DNA of 64,000 bases, taken from positions 30,919,879 to 30,983,878 of the forward strand of contig NC_065571.1 in NCBI RefSeq assembly GCF_937616625.2, written 5' to 3'. A model generated the notes under the pieces. It made no database searches. It saw only the letters and a program-made list of their open reading frames with translations, and was not told the origin of the DNA. The translations under genes and the position numbers were made by a program. Of the stretch, positions 49,441-60,000 are shown piece by piece. Source of the stretch: Mercurialis annua. Its lineage: Eukaryota; Streptophyta; Magnoliopsida; Malpighiales; Euphorbiaceae. The first letter of the stretch is position 1, and each line of letters begins with the position of its first letter.

Positions 49441-50565
49441 CACGTGCGAAGGATCAAAAATGCACTTTGTCAACATAAAAACGTGAAACACAGGATGTAC
49501 TAACGACATGTCTGGCGGCAGAACCAGACGATAAGCCACAGCTCCAATCCTCTCTGAAATCTCATAAGGACCAATATACCTCGGCGCCAACTTCCCCTTG
49601 ACACCAAAACGAACCACGCCTTTCATAGGCGAAACCCGAAGAAACACGAAATCACCAACATGAAACTCAATGTCTTTTCTCTTCGGATCAGCATAACTCT
49701 TATGCCGACTAAAAGCAGTTTCTAACCTCCGTTTGATCAACGGTACCTTCTCTGCGATAATCTGAATAATCTCAGCACCTGAGAGTTTACGCTCTCCAAC
49801 CTCCTCCCAACAGATAGGAGATCTACACTTGCGCCCGTACAAAGCCTCATACGGCGCCATCTTGATACTCGCGTGGTAACTGTTGTTGTAAGAAAACTCA
49901 ATCAACGGCAGATGAGTATCCCAGCTACCCTGAAAATCGAGAACACACATCCTGAGCATATCCTCCAACGTCTGAATAGTCCTCTCAGATTGACCGTCAG
50001 TCTGAGGATGAAAAGCTGTACTGAAATCTAACCGAGAACCCAAAGATTCCTGTAACGCTTTCCAGAACCTCGAAGTAAACACAGAACCTCTGTCTGAAAC
50101 TATAGAAAACCGGTACACCATGCAAACTGACAATCCTGTCGATGTACAACTGAGCCAACCTCGAAGCAGTATACGAAACCTTAATCGGAAGGAAATGAGC
50201 TGACTTTGTCATACGGTCAACTATCACCCAGATGGAATCGTATCCCTGTCGAGTATGTGGTAAACCAACCAAAAAATCCATAGCAATCCGCTCCCACTTC
50301 AACTCTGGAATAGGTAGTGGTTGCAGATAGCTAAAAGGTCTCTGATGTTCCAGCTTCACCTGCTGGCAAGTCAGACACTTAGAAATATACTCAGCGACAT
50401 CCTTCTTCATCCCGCTCCACCAATAGGTACCCTTAAGATAATGGTACATCTTAGTAGAACCCGGATGAACACTATAAGCAGACTTGTGCGCTTCTTCCAG
50501 AATCTGGTCCCTCAAACCATCTGAATCTGGAACACACAATCTCGAACCATGTCTCAGAACACCAT
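49441..50565 (-). pseudogene. Integrase of element C, frameshifted
   Basis: Integrase inserts the cDNA into chromosomes. The first part (frame 50539-49997) has the zinc-binding HHCC set (H18, H25, C55, C58, numbered from 50539) and the first catalytic Asp in the AMDFLVG motif (residue 88). At the A4 run 50106-50109 (plus strand) an extra base shifts the frame. The second frame, from 50133, carries the second Asp (SDRGS) and the Glu (DGQSERT) 35 residues apart, completing the D,D35E core. It then has [12 protein letters not shown] and the GPY module ([12 protein letters not shown], residues 181-192). A one-base loss near 50566-50568 separates it from RNase H. All catalytic residues are still present, but in two frames. 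Confidence 0.93.
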
Positions 50566-51768
50566 CCCAAAAGTAAACTCAGAATTACCGTCCTGCTGAA
50601 TCTCCTCAATAATCCGTTTCAACTGTGGATCCTCAGCTTGTAAAGCTTTGATCCGATCAATCAAAACGGGTTGCACTTGTAACTGTGCTAACAAACAACC
50701 AGCCTGAGAAATCTGAAAACCATAGCCCGAAGCTATCAAACTGTGCAACTCTCTAACCATGGGTCTACGCCCAATCTCAGAAATATGAGCCAAACTGCCT
50801 GAAGACTTGCGACTCAGCGCATCGGCTACCACATTAGCCTTACCAGGATGGTACTGAATAGTACAGTCGTAGTCTTTCAGCAACTCTAACCACCTCCTCT
50901 GTCTCAAGTTCAACTCTCTCTGATCAAAGATATACTTCAAACTCTTATGATCAGTGAAAATCTCACAAGTAGCACCATACAAATAATGTCTCCATATTTT
51001 TTGCGCAAAAACCACAGCTGCCAACTCTAAATCATGAGTAGGGTAATTTACCTCATGCTTCTTCAACTGTCTGGAAGCATAGGCAATCACCTGTCCATGT
51101 TGCATCAGAATGCAACCTAAACCAATCTGAGACGCATCACAATACACTGTGAAACCGTCAATGCCAGAAGGCAATGCCAAAACAGGAGCTGTAGTCAAAA
51201 TCTCCTTGAGCTTCTCAAAGCTCGCCTCACACTTGTCAGTCCACTCAAACTTAACACCCTTCTGTGTCAGTTTAGTCAAAGGTGCAGATATTCTGGAGAA
51301 ATCTTGCACGAACCGACGATAGTAGCCAGCTAAACCCAGGAAACTTCTGATCTCGGTAACTGACCTTGGCCTCTGCCAATCCATAACCGCCTCAATCTTC
51401 TTCGGATCAACCTTGATCCCATCTTTCAACACTACGTGTCCTAGAAAGGTAACCTGATCCAACAAGAACTCACATTTTGAGAACTTAGTATACAACTGAT
51501 GCTCACGCAACGTCTGTAGTATAGTTCTCAAGTGGTACGCATGCTCCTCCTCACTTCGAGAATAGATCAAAATGTCATCAATGAAAACGATAACAAACTG
51601 ATCCAAAAACGGCTTGAACACTCTGTTCATCATATCCATATACGCTGCTGGTGCGTTCGTCAGACCAAAGGACATAACCAGAAACTCAAAATGTCCATAA
51701 CGAGTCCGAATGGCAGTCTTAGGCACATCTGCATCACGGATCCGAAGCTGATGATACCCAGACCTCAA
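50566..51768 (-). pseudogene. Reverse transcriptase C-terminal half and RNase H of element C
   Basis: The frame 51768-50554 begins with RSGYHQL of RT motif A and includes [10 protein letters not shown] and the catalytic box [10 protein letters not shown] (residues 61-70; FIDD at 51574-51585), followed by the thumb and connection ([11 protein letters not shown]). RNase H occupies about residues 203-320 with its four acidic residues intact: D211 (YCDAS), E248 ([11 protein letters not shown]), D273 (FTDHKSLK) and D316 (NVVADALSR). It reads out of frame into a stop at 50554, just past the one-base loss that separates it from integrase. Upstream, RT is split off by a frameshift at 51779-51785. Confidence 0.95.
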
Positions 51769-52679
51769 ATAAATCTTGAAAAAAACTTCGTACCCTGCAA
51801 CTGGTCAAACAAATCATCGATGCGAGAAAGAGGATATATGTTCTTGACAGTGACCTTGTTCAACTGTCTGTAGTCGATACACAGTCGAAAGGAACCGTCT
51901 TTCTTCTTCAGAAACAGAACTGGAGCACCCCACGGAGAAGTACTCGGTCTGATGAACCCGCTATCCAACAACTCTTGTAACTGGTCCTTCAACTCCTTCA
52001 GCTCTGCAGGAGCCATCCGATACGGCGGTATCAAAATCGGAGTTGTACCAGAAACCACATCAATGCAAAACTCAATATCACGATCAGGTGGTAATCCAGG
52101 CAATTCCTCTGGAAACACATCAGTGAACTCATTCACTATCGAAACATTATGCATATCACCACTACTAGTCTCCAAATCACGAACCAAAGCAAGAAAACCC
52201 TGGCAACCCTTGCCCAACATCCGCTTCGCCTTGATGGCGGAAATCAGATTCTTAGGTGTCTCCGCCTTCTCTCCCTGAAAGGAAAAAGGTAGATCACCTG
52301 GAATCCTGAACTCGACTGACTTCCCTCGACATTCAATAGAAGCATAATGGCGCGACAACCAATCCATCCCCAAGATGACATCAAAAGAAAGAACGTCAAG
52401 CACAATCAAATCAGTACATAATTCTCTACCCTGAATAACCACTGGACAAGAAGGATAAACAACGTCCACTACTACACCTTCAGACATAGGTGTAGACACA
52501 GCTAGAGGTTCACTCAAAACAGATGGTGCCATACCCAATTTCCCAGCAAAACATGTAGACACAAACGAATGGGTTGCACCCGCATCAAATAATACCAAAG
52601 CATCAGTAAAAGAAATCGAAATGGTACCTTGCATCACAGCATTTGATGCACGCGCATCCTGAGGAGTAAGAGCAAACAC
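51769..52679 (-). pseudogene. Protease and N-terminal RT of element C
   Basis: Within the frame 52679-51765, residues about 20-165 are a retropepsin-like protease. The active site reads [12 protein letters not shown] (Asp32; DAG instead of the common DSG), and VILGMDWL is at about residues 101-108. Residues from about 184 are the RT fingers ([54 protein letters not shown]). The frame closes after GTKFF because one base is missing at the A7 run 51779-51785. Just beyond it the codon for the first catalytic Asp of RT motif A reads as Tyr (KIYLRSG instead of the family's KIDLRSG). Confidence 0.95.
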
Positions 52680-54218
52680 TCTGGCCTGACCCTGCGGCTG
52701 CTGCTGCGAACTCTGCCCAGTACCATAACTGTTGGAACCTCTACCGCCGTTACCACGGCCACCAAATCCTCTGCCACCGGAATCACGGCCCCGCTGGCCA
52801 CCAAAGATTCTGCAGGTTGAGAGTACCCTCCAGACTTTGTAAACGCATGTCTCTGCTGCTGATAAGATGACCGCGCCACACTGGAGTTAGACATCTGCTG
52901 CCCAGATGTCGGACACTCTCTGGAAAAATGACCCGGCTGGCCACAAGAAAAACAACCTCCAGGGGCTAACTGATACTGACCATAGTGCATGCGTCTGCAA
53001 TTCTGGCAGAACGGAATGTTCGATCCACCACTGTACCCGCGTCCTGAACCACGGTTACTCCCACTGCTACTGGAGCTGTACGGAGCACTCCTAGCACTAT
53101 GCCTCCCTTTGTTGTGAGTACGGCGACTCCCCTTATTGGCCTGAGAAGAGCCACTGTAGTAGTTCCCACTACCATGCTGCACTGGGGCCTGTTGCCCCCC
53201 CACTGGGAACATCACTCTTTCCCTTCTGATTCTGGAAAGGGTCAGAGATCGTCCCAAACTGAATCAACGAATTCTCCATCCGTCGAGCACTGTCCACTAC
53301 CCGAGCAAACTCCATGTCTGCCCCTATCAGCAAAGAAAGAAATTCCGAGCCTAAACCCCTGATATAGCGGTCGTTCACTCGCCCACGATCACCCTGTAGA
53401 TCTGTAGCAAACCGCCCCAAACGGACAAACTCTGTAGTGTAGTCTGTCACTGATCTATCCTCTTTCTTCAAACTCAGCAGCTTTTCTTTGAAATTTTCAG
53501 TAACAGAGAAAGGTAGATAGTAACCTCTGAACCTTGTCACAAAATCAGCCCAAGACAAAGTAGCCATATCTGGTCTGATGTTATCGCGAAACCAGTCCTT
53601 GGCTGGACCCTTCAGCGACATCTCCACAAGCATCACTGATTGACGATCAGTCGCTTGAATTCTCTGACTATTGTACTCAAACTCTTCCAAGAAGTCAAGA
53701 GCATCCCCAGTACCATTAAAAGAAGTCGGATTCAACTTCGTGTAGGTTATCACCAATTCTCTGTCTGTCGGAATGTGACCGACACCAGCAAGTCCACCCA
53801 TACCAGCTACAGCACCAGCCTGAGGGTTCTGTTGCTGCGCTAACTGACCCAGTACAGTACACTGATTCTGCAAAAGAGCCTGGTTGTTCTGCATCTCGAC
53901 AATCCCAGCCAAGAAAGTAGTGAAGTCGAACGCCTGCATATTCGGTTCCTGTTGCACTCCTGGTGCCTACTGCACATTCGGTGCCTGCTATACATTCGGT
54001 GCCTGAACACCTGCTGCACCACGTCCTCTAGCTCCACCTCTACCAGCACCAGCTCCTCTGCCTCTAGCTCTACCTCTGCCAGCACCTCTACCTCTACCAC
54101 GTCCAGCATTGGCCAGAACTGGTGGTACGTTCTGATCGACTTCCATGGAAATCACATCATCAGCCACAGCTTCTTGCTCTGCCGCAGCACGAGCACGAGT
54201 ATGAACAACGTTGTCCAT
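52680..54218 (-). pseudogene. Gag of element C with RG-rich N-terminus and zinc knuckle
   Basis: Gag packages the element RNA. The likely start is ATG 54218, giving an unusual Arg-Gly-Ala-rich segment (about residues 40-70). Stops at 53988-53990 and 53967-53969 then interrupt a short QAPNV repeat. The capsid-like core follows in the same frame to the C7 run 53195-53201 (LNPTSFNGTGDALDFLEEFE, KGPAKDWF, FRGYYLPFS). There one extra base shifts the frame into a Ser/Gly-rich segment and the CCHC zinc knuckle CFSCGQPGHFSREC (52913-52954). A one-base loss near 52803 separates this from the protease. The family assignment is secure; the protein cannot be made as one chain. Confidence 0.93.
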
Positions 54219-54543
54219 ATCCTAAGATTGAACAACAACAATTTAAATAACAGATATATCATACCCAAGTATGAACAAAACAAGCAACATATATGATTTC
54301 CCAAGAAATCAACAGCAATAAAATATTCACCCAAGTGAAATAAAATTAACATTTAACAACATCAAATCAACATATAATGACTGACTCGACGCAATCCTAT
54401 TGGTGTAGGCAGAATGTTTTAAAATCAAAAGATGACATTTTTAAGGACATGACAGAATCCTATACCCGCAGTAGTTCCTAAGACACAACCATACTTAACA
54501 GAGTAAACACATAGCAAGCAAATGGCCTTGGTTTGAAACCAAA
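54219..54543 (-). other. 5' leader of element C between PBS and gag
   Basis: About 325 nt without a gene. Next to the PBS it has the dyad TTGGTTTGAAACCAA (54529-54543) and a GCAGTAGTTCCTA string that also occurs in the leaders of A and B. It would contain the packaging region by analogy. Confidence 0.7.
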
Positions 54544-54555
54544 GCTCTGATACCA
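54544..54555 (-). other. Primer-binding site of element C
   Basis: The minus strand reads TGGTATCAGAGC, complementary to the 3' end of initiator tRNA-Met, 4 nt from the LTR. Confidence 0.93.
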
Positions 54556-54559
54556 AGTT

Positions 54560-57010
54560 TGTCACGACCCATTTTCATGAATCGCGACCGGCGCTAGGGT
54601 ATGAGTAATGTAGTACCAAAACCCGTAGCTAGCCTTTCATTTAACATAATAACACATAAACCTGCAGAAAACCAATGTTCGGGGCAACCGAGACTTCAGC
54701 CTAAATCTAGCAGTTATTATATTCAACAATTAAAATAACATGCTTTCCAAAATAATATTAATTCGGTTTAACATAAATAATTCTGAATAGTATTATAACA
54801 TGCCAAAGCAATAATAATCCAGTCAGACCAATCCGACAACAACTAAAATAAAATAAAGACGTCTAGTCAACTACTGCGGTCTAAGAATAAAATAGTTTGA
54901 CAGTTTATCAAAAATAAATGGAACCTCCGAGGAAAAGTAAATGCGGAGATCACCAGACTCTCTCAGATCATAACCCTGGGAAAATTGGGAAAACAACGGG
55001 GTCAGATATACTGAGATGAGTTTATACCACTATCTACATTTATTAAGTGGAAAACCTTTTTAACCGTTTAAAACATTTAATAACGATATTACGAATAATA
55101 GTTGGAACCCTAATTCACAATTCTAAATAATAAACATAATCCAACAGGTCTGGTCCCGAGAGCTGAGCTACACCGAGTTACCACTAACCACACTTATACC
55201 GGAGTCCCGAGAGCTTAGCTACACCGAGTTACTCTACTTGGTCCCGAGAGCTATGCTCACACCGAGTTACCACATTACCATAATTACCTTTCCCAGATCA
55301 TTACCGGTGCGCACGCAGTCCTAATGATGCCCATTAGGTAGCATGTTCCAACTAGAAGCCATAATATAAAAACAGTTCCAAATATACGTACAGTATATAT
55401 ATTTAATATTAAAATAACAAATTACTTAATAAAGCGGTAAATAGTAAGTACAAACTCACTGCTTGCTAATCCACGTGAATACCGGCAAGCAACTAATCCT
55501 GGTTCGCCTCTGGAGCACGAACAATAGACGGGTCTAGACAAATAAAATAACTATTAAAAACAGACCTTAACTCTAGAGAGTACTAGACACCACAGAGGAC
55601 CAGCACAGATAACACGTCGGAATAGAACAAACCAAATTAACACAAAAATACCCAATAGGTAATAAAGCCCAATTAATACAAGTCTATTGAGTTCTCGCTT
55701 AAAATCCAATTTATAAATATTATTTAATAATCTTTAAATAATAAATAATTTTCCAAATAGTGGGTTAGCCGAGTTATCATTAACTACCAAGCTAACCTCA
55801 CTTGTCGGGTGACCCAAGTCTAACCCGACTCAAAACGTTTATCAAATATAAACCCGAGTTTATATTTATAAAATAATTCCATAAAATAATAAACCATTTT
55901 AAAAGCAGAACTCAATAACTTAAATTTCGAGTAACCCAAATTACAACCCAAAATCTAACCATTTTAAGTTTAATAAAGTTTAGGGACTAAATTGTACTTT
56001 AGCCAATTAGGGACTAAACTGTACTTTAGCCAATTAGGGCCTAAATTGTACTTTAGCCAATTAGTGACTAAATTGTACTTTAGCCAATTTGATATTTAAA
56101 ATCAAATTAATTGCTTTTTTTTATAATTAAAATAAAATTAAAGGTTATTAAGCCAAAGCTCACTTAAATAAATTATAAAACTCGTTTAGGGACTAAATTG
56201 TAATTTAGCCAAATATACGTCAAAAGATATTCGAAGTCCAATATAATTACCCGAGTAATTATATTAATTAAATTTTTGAATTCACTTCCGTTTATAACAT
56301 TTAATTACAATTCAAAACGAAATCCAAATTATTAGGTAATATTTAACTTTAAGGATTATTTTGATTTAAACAAAATAAATACATGACTCACATAGCCAAT
56401 TGACCATCTTCTCATTTCAAAACACATAAAATCCCCGCCTAAGCCTCCATTCATGCCCTTAACTCAAGCTTTTGAACTCAAAACCCAAACCGAAAACATC
56501 TTAACATCAAGAACTATTTACGTCAAAATCCTATGGCATGAAATCACTACAAAAACTCAACTTAGGCATCCACCAAATTTTAAAATGTTAACAGTAAATA
56601 GAACTCATAATCGGCAATAACCAATCAAGCAAGAACGATGGTATAACTCATTTCAAAAGCTTAAACTATTATCCCTTAATCATACCCAAAGGATATATAG
56701 TCATAAACAAGAACATCATGAATCAAAATAGAAAGGAAACATCGGCAGAAACTCAAGTTATTAAGAACAGTAAAGGCAAAACCAAAAACGAAAACCGTAC
56801 GGCGATTGAAAACGAGGTCGATCACGTACCGTTCAACGAAAACGAGGTGGGGAATCGAAGGTATATGAGTCTAGAACGTCTGAGATCAAACAGTTTTGAT
56901 TTCGATCTAGAAACGAGCAAGAACGAATCAGAAAACCGAAAGACGTTTCAAAATGAAAACAGAAATTAAAGGAATCATGAAGCTTACCGGAACAGCAGAG
57001 TTTGAGAGAA
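54560..57010 (-). repeat. 5' LTR of element C, truncated at its outer (U3) end
   Basis: It matches 46193-48671. The homology stops after GTTTGAGAGAA and satellite begins at once. About 451 bp equivalent to 48672-49122 are missing, including the LTR start and the TATA-like box, so this LTR should not drive transcription of the element. Confidence 0.93.
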
Positions 57011-60000
57011 ACGTTTGGATTGGTTTCTTAACGCTTTAAATATTTGGCTTAAATTAATAAAAAGGTGAAACGTTTGGATTTGTTTCGTAACGTTTGTAAA
57101 CGTTTGGCTTTAATCGCTAAAAAGGTGAAACGTTTGGATTTGTTTCATAACGTTATAAACGTTTGGATTGGTTTTGTAACATTTTAAAAATTTGGCTTAA
57201 ATCGCTAAAAAGGTGAAACGTTTGGATTTGTTTTGTAATGTTTGTAAACGTTTGGCTTAAATCGCTAAGAAGGTGAAACATTTGGATTTGTTTCTTAACA
57301 TTTAAAATGTTTGGATTTATTTCGTAACGTTTTAAACTTTTGGATTTGTTTCGTAACGTTTGTAAATGTTTGGCTTAAATCGCTAAAAAGGTGAAACGTT
57401 TGCATTTGTTTTGTAATATTTGTAAACGTTTGGCTTATATCGCTAAAAAGATGAAAGGTTTGGATTTGTTTCATAACGTTTTAAACATATGGATTTGTTT
57501 CGTAACGTTTTAAACGTTTGCCTTATATCCCTAAAAAGGTGAAACGTTATGATTTTTTTCGTAACGTTTGAAAACGTTTGGCTTAAATCGCTAAAAAGTG
57601 AAACGTTTGGATTTCTTTCCTAACATTTTAAACGTTTGGATTAGTTTCTTAACATTTTAAACGTTTGGCTTAAATAACTAAAAAGGTGAAAAGTTTGGAT
57701 TTGTTTCGAAATGTTTTAAACGTTTGGCTTAAATCACAAAAAAGGTGAAACGTTTGGATTTGTTTTGCAACGTATGTAAACGTTTGGCTTAAATCACTAA
57801 AAAGGTGAATCGTTTGGATTTGTTTCGTAACGTTTTAAACGTTTGGATTGGTTTCACAACGTTTCAAATATTTGGCTTAAATTGATAAAAACATGAAACG
57901 TTTGGATTTGTTTCTTAACGTTTGTAAACGTTTGGTTTTAATCGCTAAAAAAGGGAAATGTTTGGATTAGTTTCGTAACGTTATAAACGTTTGGATTGGT
58001 TTCGTAACATTTTAAAAAATTTGCTTAAATCGCTAAATAGAGGAAAACGTTTGGATTGGTTTACAACGTTTGGATTTGTTTCATAACGTTTTAAATATCT
58101 GGCTTAAATTATTAAAAATATGAAACGTTTGGATTTGTTTCGTAACGTTTGTAAACGTTTGGCTTTAATCGCTAAAAAGGTGAAACATTTGGATTTGTTT
58201 CGTAACATTATAAACTTTTTAATTGGTTTCGTAACATTTTAAAAAAATGGCTTAAATCGCTAAAAAGGTGAAATATTTGGATTTGTTTTGTAACGTTTGT
58301 AAACGTTTGGCTTAAATCGCTAAAAAGGTGAAACGTTTAGATTTATTTCCTATCGTTTTAAACGTTTGGATTGGTTTTGTAACATTTGTAAACGTTTGGC
58401 TTAAATCGCTAAAACGATGAAACGTTTTGATTTATTTCGTAACGTTTTAAACGCTTGGATTTGTTTCGTAACGTGTTAAACGTTTGGCTTAAATCGCAAA
58501 AAAGGTAAAACATTTGGATTTGTTTCGTAATGTTTGTAAACGTTTGGCTTAAATCGCTAAAAAGGAGAAAATTTTGGATTTCTTTCCTAACGCTTTAAAC
58601 GCTTGGATTGGTTTCGTAACGTATTAAACGTTTGGCTTAAATCACTAACAAGGTAAAACGTTTGGATTTGTTTCGAAACATTTTAAACGTTTGGCTCAAA
58701 TCACTATAAAGGTAAAACATTTGAATTTGTTTTGTAACGTTTGCTTAAATCGCTAAAAAAGGGAAACGTTTGGATTTGTTTCGTAACATTTTAAACGTTC
58801 GGATTAGTTTCATAAAGTCTTAAATATTCGACTTAAATTGATAAAAAGGTGAATTTTTTTGATTTGTTTCCCAACGTTTGTAAACGTTTGGCTTTAATCT
58901 CTAAAAAGGTGAAACATTTGGATTTGTTTCGTAATGTTTTAAACATTTGGATTGGTTTCGCAACGGTTTTAATGTTCGGCTTAAATCGCTAATAAAGGGG
59001 AAACATTTGGATTTGTTTCCTAACGTTTGTAAACGTTTGGCTTAAATCGCTAAAATGGTGTAACATTTGGTTTTGTTTCGTAATTTTTAAAATGTTTGGA
59101 TTTATTTCGTAACATTTTACACGTTTGGATTCGTTTCGTAACGTTTGTAAATGTTTGGCTTAAATTTCTTAAAAGGTGAAACGTTTGGTTTTGTTTCGTA
59201 TTATTCGGAAGCGTTTGGCTTAAATCGCTAAAAAGGTGAATCGCTTGGATTTATTTAGTAGCGTTTTAAACGTTTGGATTGGTTTCGTAGCGTTTTAAAC
59301 GTTTGGCTTAAATCGCTAAAAGGGTAAAATGTTTGGATTTGTTTCGTAACGTTTGTAAATGTTTGGCTTGAATCGCTAAAAAGGTGAAACATTTGGATTT
59401 CTTTCGTAACGTTTTAAACATTTAGATTGATTTCGTAACGTTTTAAACGTTTGGCTTAAATAACTAAAAAGGTGAAACGTTTGGATTTGTTTCGAAAGGT
59501 TTTAAACGTTTGGCTTAAATCACTAAAAAGGTGAGACGTTTTGATTTGTTTCGTAACGTTTGTACATGTTTGGCTTAAATCGCTTAAAAAGTGAAACGTT
59601 TGGATTTGTTTCGTATCGTTTTAAACGTTTGGATTGGTTTCATAACGTTTTAAATATTTGGCTTAAATTGATAAAAAGGAGAAACCTTTGAATTTGTTTC
59701 ATAACATTTGTTAACATTTGGCTTTAATCGCTAAAAAACTGAAATATTTGGATTTGTTTCGTAACGTTTTAAACGTTTGGATTGGTTTCGTAACGCTTTA
59801 AATGTGTGGCTTAAATAGCTAAAAAGGTGAAACGTGTGAATTTGGTTCGTAACGTTTGTAAACGTTTGGCTTAAATAGCGAAAAAGGTGAAACGTTTGGA
59901 TTTGTTTCGTAACATTTAAAAGGTTTGGATTTATTTCGTAACGTTTTAAACGTTTGGATTTGTATCGTAACGTTTGTAAACTCTTGACTTATATCGCAAA

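Larger units (their letters stand above)
46193..57010 (-). mobile_element. LTR retrotransposon C, Ty3/gypsy chromovirus (Tekay-like), degenerate
   Basis: The element reads on the minus strand: 5' LTR at right (54560-57010, truncated), PBS, gag, protease, RT, RNase H, integrase, chromodomain, purine tract and 3' LTR at left (46193-49122). Integrase follows RNase H, the Ty3/gypsy order, and a C-terminal chromodomain follows the GPY module, which marks chromoviruses. The chromodomain wording and the RNase H and integrase motifs suggest the Tekay lineage; the clade is inferred from recall of family features. The coding region carries five frameshifts and four nonsense codons, so the copy cannot make its own proteins. 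Confidence 0.95.

Noticed and set aside
51532..54296. Plus-strand frames overlapping gag-pol of element C
   Set aside because: They are shadows of the minus-strand coding sequence, which has the recognisable domains.
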